Source: Oscheius onirici
Taxonomy: Eukaryota; Nematoda; Chromadorea; Rhabditida; Rhabditidae
Assembly: GCA_932521025.1 (NCBI GenBank)
Contig: OW051473.1
Location: forward strand, 5,766,001-5,830,000
Length of the DNA stretch: 64,000 bases
Reading direction: 5' to 3'
Notes under the pieces: model-generated
Databases searched by the model: none
Told to the model about the DNA's origin: nothing
Seen by the model: only the letters and a program-made list of their open reading frames with translations
Translations under genes and position numbers: made by a program
Shown: one piece after another, positions 49,401 through 61,700 of the stretch
Layout: each line of letters opens with the position of its first letter
How positions within the stretch are numbered: the stretch's first letter is position 1

Positions 49401-52400
49401 GACAGGCACTCGTCTCACCATTCTCATTATAATGGTGGGACTGGCCTATCCAAATCTCCGTCTGCTATTCAAAAAGGACCAAAAAAAACAGAATACGAAG
49501 GGGGCCGTTTACAGCCCAGTGGACCCATCTGTCCTCGGCCCAAGGGATTACGCAAGAAGTCTCGCGAAGAGGCCAAGGAAAGTCGTCCATTGTTTTCAAC
49601 TTTCGCCGAAAAATGCCAAAAGAACCTGTTGCGAAAAAACATTTCCGGCGAAACCGGATCATCACGTCAAACCGTTGACAGGTTTGATTGCGGCGTGATT
49701 CTCCAGACCATGACACGCTTTCACACTAGTCGCAGATTTGAATGTGCGGCAGCTCGATGAAATACTGCTGTCAGCGGCACTATTTTATGGGCAGAAAAAC
49801 GTAGCGCAGCACCATATGTACTGAAAAGTAGTAGTTGGGAAAAAGGCAAGTGACCGGCTGGTTGGAGCCGACATTCTGGGGCGCCGGCGTCATAATCTTA
49901 TCACAACAACAGTCCTGGGAAGAACGCTGATGACCAGAGAAAACAGATAGCCGTTGACAGTTTGTATAGAAGAAACAGTTCAAATTTGGGGCCTAATAAG
50001 GCATTAGTCGGGCGGAAGAAAAGAGGAACTATGACTCGGCAGATGGGAAATGTCAGGCATGATATGTATACCAAAGAAGGCGTTCAAATTACGCAAATAA
50101 TGTAGACAAAAGGGTAGACATTTAGTGAAAAGAGGTCACAGTTGCAAAGAGCTTCCGGTTCATCAGGAGATTTGAAAAGTGACAAGTCATTGACAAAAGC
50201 TCACCGAGTTTTTTAAAGGAGTTCCAAATGCTACAAAATGTTGAATATTAGTGTGGGTGGACTTGGAGACGATTCTACATAGCCCGAAATGGGATACTTT
50301 CGAAGTTATCGCTTTTTTCAAAAAAGCCGACAAGCTTGATAAGGAAGAAACAAAGTCTCCAGCACAAAAAGTGCAGCTGATCAGAATGGGAAAGTAAAGA
50401 TTCGGAGCACAAGCCGCTTAAAAGCGGGTTACTGGGTTGTCCATGTTGGGCAGTGGCATATAGGGGTGCCACTGACCGACAGGGGACAGCTGGCAGGTTC
50501 GAAAATGATCGACCGCCAGCCGGCTGTGCGAAGATGATGGTCCAATTTACAAATTGTTAAGAAGCATAATCAGTTTTTCGGGCTCTCAGAGCTTATTCAA
50601 AATATTGTTTGCAAACTGATAAAATACTTTTTTTCCATTAAAACTGAGAAAAGTGACAGTAACTAACAGACACTTTTCAAAAAGGTGCCATGAATGAGAA
50701 GAGTCGGGACAAAAAACTACGGACAAAAGAGCACGTCCGTATTCAAGGTGAACCCCTAATTATACTAGGTCTGACAGTCAGTAATTGCCAGTTGGTTGGC
50801 ACGGAAAAGGCAAGATAATTAGTCCAGTGGCCGAGAGAGGAGCGGACCGACAACAGATTCAAATTTAGACCAGGATGTGTTGTGTGTCAATGACTGATAA
50901 TGACACACCTCCGTGTGAAAAAGTGGACATCTGCGAGAGAAAAGCATGAATAGGGCATCGTCGCCTTGCTCATAGTGCCAAAAGGTATGCTGTTTGCCGC
51001 AAAACGAAACACCACTTGAATTCTAAGTTTTTGAATTGGATACGGTGTTATAACGCATAATAAGGCAGCTGCTCCGAAAAGAAATGATGTGCCGTCACAA
51101 GCCGGTGTGTAAAAAGGTCATTATTCAGATGAGGGCTATTCGAACGGTGTTTTGCACTAGGCAACTGTGTAAACAATGGTCAAGACGCATAAACAGACAG
51201 ATTAGGTCCCTGTCTTTTGCCAAATAAACTTGGTTTTTAAATGGTTCAGAATTATATTTGAATCATTCTTCCGAAGTTCAAGGTGTGCCTTTAACCAGAT
51301 TGACTCTTAACCCATTTAGGAAAGATAAAATCTCGGAAACCTGACCGCTACTGCCCAAATGACCACCGGCCTCACAAAACAATCGACAATTGGAATGGCA
51401 AATTAGCCAGCACCTAGTGGCACCCGAACCGTAGCCGAATAGCTCATTCTGTCTGCAGCTTTTGCCTTGGCGGAAGTCGTTTTTATAGCTGTTGATTAAT
51501 TTGAATACGCCCTTGTCTTCAGCTTATCGGTATTCAAATTAATATGCAAATAGGAACAAGAGAAGCTGAATTAGAACAAAGGGTAACTCGCAACATTAGG
51601 AAAATGAAAAAGATGGGTCACTGTGTGAATCGGAACAACACAAAGAGCCTTAAAGATGCGGTAACGAGTGCGATGAACTTAATGGGAATTTGGTCAGGTG
51701 AAAGGAAAAAGGTGGGGCACACGACAAGTAGGAGCCACACTTTTGAATCTTCTTATGATGAAACTGTTGTCAAAAAAAATACAATTCTTATACAACAATT
51801 CATCATTCAATAATCTAAAAACGGCTCTAAGTTATGGTGTGGTGTAGAGTTTTCTGGTGGGCGCTGATCAGAACAAATATTCCAGTAAAGGTTCTATATT
51901 TTATGTGAAAAAATCTTGTTGCCCCAAATATTACATTCGATAGACTTTTTTAACACAACTCCAGTGGTGAGAAACTTCGTTGCTGCTTCTCCTACACAAC
52001 TCAGTCGAAACCTTGTTAATCGCCCCGCATCTGAGCATGACATACAATGATATCTACAGCAGAAGACTGAAACACACTCCTTTGATGTCATCGGATAATT
52101 GACTTCCTTTACCGCATTGTTCAGAATGCGACATGTCTTCAAGCTCGGCATGCTTTGAGATGCTATAGGTTGGTGACAGTCCATGTCGGGACCACCGACC
52201 CAGGTTCATTGTTTGCCGTTGCGCAAGAGCGTATTCGTTTCGTTGGGTCGTCTTGGGGTCACAGCGGCCCTTCTGCTCTCGGCTAGAGAGTATTCCTAAC
52301 CACGGTTAGATGAGAGAGCACAGAGCGCCATTGCCTGATCCCTTACCGAATAGCCGTTGCGCCAGTCGAGTGTCCCCTAGCACTGGGAGACAAAGACTCG

Positions 52401-54040
52401 TCCTCAGATATCGCGTCTTAGGGATGCAGTAAGAAACCCCAAAGAGAAAAAACTTTGGACCACCTAATCATCGCGGGGGAGTCGGGCTTTTTGCGAAGGC
52501 AATTGGATCAAGGAGCCGTTTTCAGCCGCAAAGTGAATTAGATCGGTGACATCTTTGTTCAAATCAGAACCTTTATTTTTTTGTCCCCTTCATTGAGGTT
52601 TTGCTCAACTTGTTGCCTTGTTTGAGTTGACATCTGACGCATGAAGGAAACCAGTCCATCTCCTTCCACGAGCTCAGGTCATCTCAATTATGAGACGACC
52701 AAAATGCTCAACGAGCTTTGTTGCTTCACCAGAGAACATGTCAGGTTTAACATTTCCCTTGAGAGCATCCATATTCTACGGATTAATCCATTCTTCTCCA
52801 TACGAGCATTGTTTGTCGCTTTTTAGTTTCATTCTTCAAGCTTCAAGAAATTCAACTTGGTCTCGAAATCCCGGAAGAGTTTTTCTCTTCAATCCCAGAG
52901 TAAAATTTATTATCTGCCATTTATAAGAAGAACCTTCCTCAACAAGGTCAGTCTCGGCTGATATCTCGGGTCTTTGAGAGAACTACGCTTGACTGCTGGA
53001 ATGTCGCTCCTGATCTCTTACTCGCGTCAACAATGTTTTTGATCTCCAAAGTTTCAATTACAACCATCAAAGACAACAGCCAGGGGGTTTGTTTCAATTA
53101 GACAAATTGCTGGCAAGCTGAACCTTCGTTGATCCGTAAAATCACGAGTTCCAGACGACGTAAAACAAAGCTCATCTACGTAGGACGACTTCCGCAATCG
53201 CAACTTTGGGCATTTGGGCACATTATTCATGCTCTGAAGACCATTTTTGGCCTTGTTTTCCTTCCATAAAAATGACGGCTCCCTGTAGGATTGACCCCTT
53301 CTTTAAGCTGTCCGCCTTTAATAGAAAGTACAAATTTTCCACTTTTTCGTTGTTTTAAAGTTTTGTCGTGTTGTTTATGCTGATTAAAATTCGGGAAATG
53401 TCGTTTCGGAAAGAACAAATTCTTCGTTGAGCACATGCCTGCTCTAGCCGTCAACAGCTGACATGCAGGCTTGTTTTACCTGTGTTTCATATAAATTTTG
53501 ACCTCACTCGCTCTCTTGTCGCCTCGGCGAAAAATCGGTTCAGCTTTCCAAAACTATCTCTTCGAAAACATCTAAGAGATACTTCCACTTTCCGAAATGC
53601 CTGTTGCCCTCAGATGTAACGACTCCTCTGGGAGTAATTCCCCGGTCCAAACTTATTGCCCTTTACACCCTCTGTTAGATTTATTTTATTTGAACTATCC
53701 AAATATTTGAACTATCCCAACAATTTCTGTTCTTCCATGGAGTAGCACATGCTCAGTTTAATTCGCAGCCTCGTAGCATTCACATTTATCATTTCCACGT
53801 GCTCATAGTGTCAAGCACAGACATCTTCTTCTACTCCATCAGCTTCCTGCTTTTTCTTTGGTTCCTTGATGAAATCATAAAGTTTTTCGACATCTTTAAA
53901 TATTCATGAGATCGCCTTTTGCCGAAAATTGTCCTCTTTCTGGCGTTCTCCCGCTTTTCGGCATTTCACTTGTCATTTCAAAAGTTTTTTTACTCCGCCC
54001 TCTCTCTTTGTCTTAGTTCCTCATACTACACTCACCAAGT
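43414..54040. other. 10.6-kb gene desert rich in the word TTCAAAT
   Basis: I find no recognisable coding sequence, RNA gene or transposon in this stretch, which is long for a genome whose neighbouring genes are often less than 500 nt apart. Open frames here are short and overlap on both strands. The word TTCAAAT (or its complement) occurs about 22 times between 44219 and 52564, and the octamer ATGCAAAT or its complement occurs at 46849, 47847, 48929 and 51544. It may be a regulatory region, a non-coding RNA locus, or decayed repeats. Confidence 0.55.
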
Positions 54041-55600
54041 ATGCCCTTCAGGATGGGCAATACAGAATCCAACGTCGACTCCTCTGCATCGCGATCCGGT
54101 TCCACCGGTCCAGCAGTCCATTCGCCTTCTCCTCTTGGACACCGCAGAACGGGCAGCTGTCGGTAAGTGAACGCGTTACAGAGATGAATCGGTTCCTCGT
54201 GCCCAAGTTTCCTGAAAAAAGAGACACAAGATCGAACGCTCTTGTTTTCAGAAAATCCACCGAACGAAGTATGAGCGTTAATCTCCGACGGTCAAAATCT
54301 TGTCGAGGCAAGGACAGGTATACTTTTAAAAATATAACTACAGTGAATGTTTTAGACATACAAGACGGGCAATATGTACAACAACCGGTTTAACTCTTCA
54401 TCAGAAAGCCCTTTTAACTCGAAAGTGGAATCGCATGGATCGAGGTATGTTACACTTCCTTGTTACTTTTCGGATCACCACGTCGTTGTTTTCTGTAGGC
54501 TGACACCAATCATTCAATGACGTAAGACGAAAGATGACACGTAACAAATCGCCCTAAAAACTTCTTTTGCAGCCACCGTCTATGAATTGGGAAAGATGAT
54601 GTTTGAAAGTGTATTTAATGACAATCCCCAATGGCTGGTCTACATTGATCTTAAAGATGAGCACAACTGGTCGAGCCATATCAACTTTAAGATCCATGTT
54701 CAGGTGATCTTGTGCTCTTTATCGGCTCATATCATCCTATTTTTAGCGATTTGTCACCGCTCTCGTAGAGTGTATGCGCCGACTCAAAGAACCTTCATCT
54801 GCCTGTGACATCCTTAGGTTTTTCTGCTTGTCTACGTACTGATTCTGTGTTGTTCAGAGATTTCGGAGCCCTTTATGCGAACCAGACCAAACGAGTTTCC
54901 GCACAATATTTTGAACGACTTGCAAATTCATTGAATAGGGCAGCTGCACTGTTACAAGAGGCCGACCATCTTCAAATAGAGGTGTGTTTAGTTCTGATGG
55001 GAAATACAGCTATTTTCAGAAGACTGAAAACAGACTGGATATCAACTCCGACGCTCCGGACTGGGAGCGATCTTCCACCTCAAACTCAACAGTGACCGTA
55101 ATCGGATCTAGAACTTACCAATTAATCAAAGCTTTTAGACATCTACTCTTCCACCTACTCCGTCTAGCATACACACAATCAAATCTGCAACAACTGTTGA
55201 AGAAAGAGACAAGAAAAAGTTCCGACCGCTAGTTTCACGTCATAGTGAAACGCAAATCGAGTTGGAAAAGCGACGAACCTCACATTCTAGGAGTAGATGC
55301 TGCTCCTCTAACGAAGAACCGGTAAGTAGATACCTCGAATAAGCAAGCTGCATTAGTATTTACAGCATGTCTGTCCTATCACAGCGGAAGCTTGGGTGGT
55401 TTTGTCGGCATTTCTCGCAAACCAGGTAAGCAACACGAGGAATATATCACACGCGTTTTCAGATCAAACTTGGGTATGAGCTTGAGCGAATGTTGAAGAA
55501 CGAAATGGACAAACTCGGCCTCGGAGAACTTACACTGATAGCTCCTACATCCGCATTGGACATTGATCTCGCCAAACGACCTGTTCATGCAAATAGTTGA
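54041..55600 (+). CDS. Divergent globin with inserted segment between G and H helices
   Basis: The spliced product is a nematode-type globin. After a Ser-rich lead (MPFRMGNTESNVDSSASRSG) the globin fold starts LTLHQKALLTRKWNRMDR (helix A). Then come VYELGKMMFESVFNDNPQWL (B/C), HINFKIHVQRFVTALVECM (E, with a His at the distal position) and ILRDFGALYANQTKRVSAQ (F region, Tyr where the proximal His of LGxxH is expected), followed by YFERLANSLNRAAALLQEA (G). About 100 residues rich in Ser, Thr, Lys and Arg follow, and then the H helix (ITAEAWVVLSAFLANQIKLG). Translation from the second ATG (54053) would give MGNTES, a possible N-myristoylation site as in some C. elegans globins. Ends RPVHANS with AATAAA overlapping the stop. 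Haem binding is uncertain. Confidence 0.82.
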
Positions 55601-55678
55601 ATAAAGTTAGTTAAAGCTTGTTTATTGAGGCTTAAAGCTATCCGCATGTGTAGATCCGTTAAAAGATAAAGCTGCTCT

Positions 55679-57826
55679 CTAGTCAGAGTCTTCTCCGCAC
55701 TCCAGAAGGACATCCGTCTCGCCCACAAGCATCTCGTCATGTTCCTCGTCATTGTTATTTTCGCCAATCTGCTCACATACTTGCAGTCCCGATTCCATCT
55801 CTACTAGACGAGTCACCTAAAAAATTGTTTCGTTTTCTGACTATTGTCTCCGAGACCTCATCCGGACTTTTGCACTTCGGAGAGTCATTTTCGGAAACCC
55901 AATGAACGCCATCCGACCGAAGAACAACTTGTTTGACCCCGGGTAGACTGAGGCTGGTCTGTGTGGAACGGCTGAGACTTCGATCGGAGATGGACTTCTT
56001 TTCGTCCTCGTCTAGGGTTTCAACTATCTCCGGGATGCACAACTGACTTTCTTCTTTGCCCGCCTCATAGGTCTTCCGCATCTAAAAGAAAGAGGGGTCA
56101 ATGGTTAATAAAAATCATTTAACCTTCTGTTGTAACAAATTTAAAACCATGGAGACCAATGAGAGACCGATGAGAATTGTCCAAAACATTGTCAGCAGCA
56201 ACTTCGGAGAGGATGGTACAAGATCTCCCAGTCCTATAGTACTCAGCGAAATGAAGAAAAAGTAGCAGGATTCAAACAGTGTCCAGTTCTGATCCCATTG
56301 AGAGAGGAAGAAAGAGCATAAGAACACCTGTAACGGCGTATTTTTTTCTCATCAGATCAAAAACGAACCCATCCCACTATCAATGATACTCCGACGACGA
56401 TAGGAAGATCAAAAAGCCTAAGATCTCTGCGCTCGAGTTCTTCAATCTCTCGCATTTCTCGCAGTGATTGCTTTGTGAAGCATCTGGAAAATAAATGTAA
56501 AGTGATACATGACAGCTCACATACCGCAGGACTCTTCTCGTCAGGCGCTTTGTTTGAAACCAGGGATATTTCATGCTGAATGTGAGCATTTGTCCGACAT
56601 CTTGGAGCACCAAAAGTACTAGAGGTATTCCGAATAGAGCAAAGATCATGGTAAAAACCCTCCCCAGAGTAGTCATCGGATATATGTGGCCGTAGCCTGC
56701 AAACAACATTCATTATTCGGTGGTCCCAGCGAACGCCTTGCCTATTGTGGTGCAAACGGTTCCAGCGAATAGGAGAGCCGTGTAGAAATCCCATTCCAGC
56801 CTTTGATCGGACCATTTCACGCCCAGACTCTGCTCGTAGAGATTGAGTTCGCTGTAAAGGGTGGTCTCTTAAAAGCAAAACACAAAAGCTCTCTCTGCTG
56901 GACTACTGAATAATGGCCATTCTTAACGGGTCGGAAACCTGGCAGAAGAAGAAAGCCGAGGGTGTGACGCCTAACCGATTACTTCCCTTTTTCACTGCCC
57001 CACACCAAAAACCGGATGTTATCAGCGCGGAAGAAGCTCACTGTTGAAGGAAGGTCTTTAGTCGTTCTGTGGTGGTCCCTTTGATATAGATCAAATAATC
57101 GGAATTGTTGAACATTCGATTCATCAGAAAACTGATCTCCAGATTGCGATTAGTTTCCATTTTCTAAAATAGAATAAATGAAAAAGATGAAATGTAATCA
57201 CCTTTGACCAATCGTTTTTTAGCCGAGTCTGGTAAGGCTTCTCGACTAACAGAAAGACACTAGCCCCGAAAGTTGTGTACAGGAGAAAGACAAGAATCAA
57301 AATCACATGCTAAAAATCATTTCCATTGTGAATACTTTCACAAACCTTCAACCCATAATTGTGGTAGGCTCGATGAGCTATGACAAAACACAAAGGTGGT
57401 TTTTCCTGCAGTTGTACTACTTTTCGTCTACCGGCTTCATGTGCTCGTCCAGCAATCTGAAAAATCTATATTTAAAACAAAAACAAAGGAGACTCACAGT
57501 GGTTATTGAAAATCTGCGCACTTGGAACATGCTAGGAACGCAATCAAAAGCGCATCCCTAATCTACTCAGGGAAAGTGAATCCAACGCATAATCAACTAG
57601 AGGCCACACAGTGTTCCTCATAGTATTTTGATCATCATTAAGGACTTACATCTTTCAACCCCGAAGTTCCTCTTAAGATCTGTTGATGAGCAGTGTTGAG
57701 AAGACCTTGGCCAGCAAAACGACGGTTTCTTCTGGTTGTGTCGATTTCTGCCGTCTGATCCACCAGAGCTGGTAGCATGAACTGAGCCAAACCCGATAAA
57801 CTTTGTCTTGTATTTGGGTTTTTCAT
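55679..57826 (-). CDS. Two-pore-domain potassium channel (TWK/K2P)
   Basis: K2P channels carry background K+ current at the plasma membrane. The product has about 95 cytosolic residues (MKNPNTRQSLSGLAQFMLPA...), then TM1 (VILILVFLLYTTFGASVFLL). An extracellular cap region follows, then pore 1 with filter TIGYG (GTVCTTIG|YGHIYPMTTLG, split by an intron), TM2 (VFTMIFALFGIPLVLLVLQD), a cytosolic loop and TM3 (LPIVVGVSLIVGWVFL). Pore 2 has filter TIGLG (SLSTIGLGDLVPSS), then TM4 (MFWTILIGLSLVSMVLNLL). The C-terminal tail is Ser-rich and acidic, ending VLLECGEDSD. The TIGLG second filter fits many nematode TWK channels. It is convergent with the globin gene, only 78 nt apart. Confidence 0.93.
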
Positions 57827-58320
57827 TATTTTATCTTCTAAACAGAGCTGTTAGCTGTGTCACATAAATAGACATTGAGCATGTTAAGATGGTTGTTAGA
57901 AACAGAAAACAAGACTTAGGGTGGTCCGGGCCAAAGGGTGAAATAGGGCCCGGAGGCATCGGCTGCCATAACCGATTCTTTGGCACACATGGATGCCCAT
58001 ATTCAAGCTAATTCGCGTAGGTTTGGAGTCATGTCTTTGTAGAGGACTGATGTCAAAACGACTCGACTGTTTGGGCGTAAAGGCCACATCTGGACATGGA
58101 TATAGCCTTGATATTGCTCTTGATTACTTCCTATTAGCCATGCAAAACAAGTACTTGACCCTTGTTGGATTCCGCGGCACTGTGTCCAAAACACGACTGA
58201 TTGTGTTGACTTAAAGAGAAGAACAAAGTTAAAAATTTTAAGGCCTGTTTATTGGTTAAGAGGGTCGAATAGATTCACGTCGCGGGTCTTCAAAGACTCG
58301 CAAAAAGGAAGGAATGGCAG
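57827..58320. other. Intergenic region
   Basis: This holds the K2P promoter and the 3' end of the TOM22-like gene, with a minus-strand AATAAA near 58242. Overlapping short frames on both strands (57893-58214) have no support. Confidence 0.45.
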
Positions 58321-58720
58321 TTAATCTCTAGGGAGAGTCAAAATCCCAGAAAATGGCGCCAGTAGTAAGTAATGACTTGCTCTGAACACACTTTCATATG
58401 TTTTCTGTGCAATTTCGAGTGAAACAGACGTAGTCGCTGTTCCCAAAGACTGATAACTCCCAAAGCGCATAACGACAAGTGAGACGCACATGCTCTCTGA
58501 TTTTCCATACGAGCTGGCAAACTTTTTATATTTTTGAAGGAAAACATGAAAAACTCACCGCGTCTGGAGTTTGAGGAATATCGGGAGCTATTTCAGCTTC
58601 TTCCATTTCAAAACCGATTACCGTATCGTCGTCGTCAACCTCTTCCTTGACTTCAGTAGTCGAAAACTCACCTTGAATTTCAACGGCAGAAGCATTGTCT
58701 TCTTCTACTTCTTGGTCCAT
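58321..58720 (-). CDS. TOM22-like mitochondrial import receptor, tentative
   Basis: Two exons joined by a 37-nt intron (GTGAGT...AAAAAG) encode about 120 residues. The first is strongly acidic (MDQEVEEDNASAVEIQG, EVKEEVDDDDTVIGFEMEE). The second contains SYQSLGTATTSVSLEIAQKT, YESVFRASHYLLLAPFSG and ILTLPRD at the end. Acidic N-terminus, the A-Q-K-x-Y segment, R-A, and a proline-containing hydrophobic tail parallel TOM22 (where the segment reads GATFDLSLFVAQKMYRFSRA), the central receptor of the outer-membrane translocase. The tail is shorter than in vertebrates, with almost no intermembrane-space part. AATAAA lies about 75 nt downstream. The call rests on remembered similarity over about 40 residues. 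Confidence 0.5.
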
Positions 58721-61700
58721 ATTTCTAGAATAAAAAGATGGGTATAGTGCAACGGGTGCATAAGGGAATAGGCAGAAGAGCAGCATATTATCTCTTCATC
58801 TCTGAAGGACATTATGGCCATTCCATCATTTTCAGGATGGACTAGCTGAAAATCCAAAAATGATACGCCAAGGCCAACTAGAAGGCTCTGACTCTGCAGG
58901 AATCTTTGAGTGGCTTATGAATGCAGCTGATTGGATCTAGATTCTACCAAATTAGCGAATGGCCCTCAGAATGATGGCAACATCGATGTTGATAGTTCCT
59001 CAATAGAATTTCCTTTTTCCTATCTTTGTTTGTCAGAACCGACTTATCTTTGTCTGTTAAAAACGGCGCCAATCCGTCTGATTGAAAAGTGCAAGCGCAG
59101 CAATTTTTCTTAGACAGTTGGGCTATTCAGATTCGCTTAACAACACACAACCCGATCGTTAAAATGGCAATATAGCTGTTATCAAGTTATTTTCTTCCGG
59201 CTGTAGTCTGAACCAAGCTCAGGATGTAGGCGTGAAAAGCATATGCCCAGAGAACAGTGTTTATGTGCGTTCGGCCATTTGAGAGGGTCATTTCGAGGAA
59301 AGAGCTATCAGCTCAGGGAACAAAGTACAGATTCGGCTACCGTAATCTTATTCTTCATGTAAACACCTTTATCCGGGTCAAATGTGCGGAACTGATCAAG
59401 TGAACATCCGGATAAACAAACACAGCTAAGAACCTGTTCGAAAGCTTTGTTTTGTTAGATTCAAGTGAATACCACAGCAGCAGATCAGATCCGACTCAAG
59501 GTCTCGAAGTGTAACATGTTCAAGTTATTTTTTAAGATTGACAAACAAGAAGAAAGCTAGATTCGTTTGGACGAGCTTTAAAACTATCGGAATGGTAAAG
59601 AAAATACATCAAAGGACCAGAATATGCTAATCCACAATGCGTTAGTTGCTCCATAAACAGCATCGTTGGATCCAGAGAAGCATACTTTAAGGGGTCCGAC
59701 CAGTCTTGTCGATTTCTGGTAGTTTGCGAAAGCTCAACAGCTTGAACTTGATTCCAGTTTGTCGATTAAACTCAAAAACGTATGTATTAACGATTGTTCA
59801 CTTCATGACCTTCACTTGTATGACAACGGCTGCACGACAATTGAAAGAATCTCGATAAGGCAATAAATAATATGCTGAGCAGTCAAAATTGTGAATGCAG
59901 TTGGATTATTAATAGTTATTAGGGGTTTCGAGATCACAACAAAGTTGGGAGTGAGACCAATGCGGGGAACTTGACCGTATGCGGGAGACAAGGTAAAAAA
60001 GGGGCAATTGAATATCCTAAAAGTATTGAAAAAACCTAAGTAGAATGACCAAATTAGGTCAAAGCCAGCGAATGCGTAAGACTTGACAATGTTGAAAGAA
60101 GCTTTGATTGATTGAAAGTCCTAGTTGTCGTCGTTTTTGTAGATGTGAATTTCGAGCGAATTTGGGCCATCTTCAATGGACGAGTCAAATCTGAAAATGA
60201 GAAATAAGTCGAGTTCTTTTGATCAAATATAGCTGTTGAAGCTGCTGTAGGAAAGTGAATCTTACCAATGGGATTGACGATTGTTTCCGTCTGGGCCATC
60301 ATGGGCTCTGGCAGTTGAAAACGAGTAAAGACTCCGAATAGCGAAGGACGGTTGTATAATTTAGAATGATAGAAGTCGGCCTCGTTGGGCGGAAGAGGAA
60401 ATTCGGGAATCATAGCTTAATGATACTGTCGCGGAGAGGGTACGGTACCCGAAGTATCTGAGTTGGGTGCGAAAGATAACGCTTCGGTTCGCCCATTTCT
60501 CCTGCACTTATGTAGGAAGGGTGGGCGGAGCGGAGGAGACGGCGACAAAGGACAGACCATGCTACGGGGCCCGGGAGAGCCCTGGGTTTCCACGCCCACC
60601 CTGAAAAACATTCCTGGCATTCCACTCGCCTTAAGGTGTGAGTGATGACGCGGCCAATTATTGGTTCAGGATCTGCTTGAGATTTAGCGGTAGCGGTGTG
60701 GGGGATATCCCGCCTACACGGAAGGATGACATTACATCACTCGTAAAAGTGGGGGAGTGTGGTTTCAGGCGGGTGCAAGAAAGAGAGCTTCCAGGCGCCT
60801 TTCTTCCGGTAGCCACCCGTATCTCGACGTCACAATGACGTGCAAGTTTTAGACACATAAAATTGCGCAATTGCAAACATCGCTTGCAGATGATATGAAC
60901 CATTATCAAGAAGATAGTCACCATTCTCGAATTGCTTCGGGCGCCTGCAAGATTGTAAAGGTGTGGTCCAAGCTTGCAAAAGCTTTCGCATGTTGCTCGC
61001 TGATTTACCGGGCCCTCTGGGCTAACAAATGGGTCTTTACCAAGATCGTCGTCGTAATGCTCTTTGTGTATGAGGAAAACCAGTCGTTCGACGGCAACTA
61101 GAGAGGGCTATTCGCCCATGCAAATGAGAACTGAGTCAGAGGGGACCGGAGAGTCACACAGTTTTTCGAAAGTAGTAGTATTGGTGGCCGGAAGCTCTCC
61201 CAACTGCATGAAAACGGTCTCTAGACAAGATCAAGGCCTACATCAACGAATTCATAAGAATGTAGGCTGTTCGTCGCTCTTCGTGATAAGAATGCTAAAC
61301 CCTTGTGTCTAAAAACAGCTAACACCCAGACAGTCTACAATGAACAATCAAAGATTATTCTTGTGGCTTTAAATCATACTGAGGAGGTGTACAGTGAATA
61401 ACCGGCTCCACATGACAACCGGCACTTCTCGTATGTCTAACTTATGTGCGTGGTCCACAGTTTGCTCAAGGGGGTGACTAGTTACCGGGTGGGCTACACC
61501 CTCAACATCACTTATGATGACGAGACAGTTTAGCTCAAAACTGATTTGAATTTTATCAAGCGGAACTCCTACGAGGGCTTAAATCAAAGCCTATCTGTCA
61601 CCTGTCCACTTCTGGTAGATGCGCCCTTTTTGGAGCCAGCGCCACGTGCAATTGCAGGCTCGGCTGTGTACAAAAGGGCTTTTCGTGCTCTTTGAAGAGT

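Noticed and set aside
53919-54393. Overlapping plus-strand frames (83 and 154 codons) at the globin start
   Set aside because: They run through the first globin intron in frames different from the conserved globin frame; the 154-codon frame shares only coordinates with the globin 5' exons.
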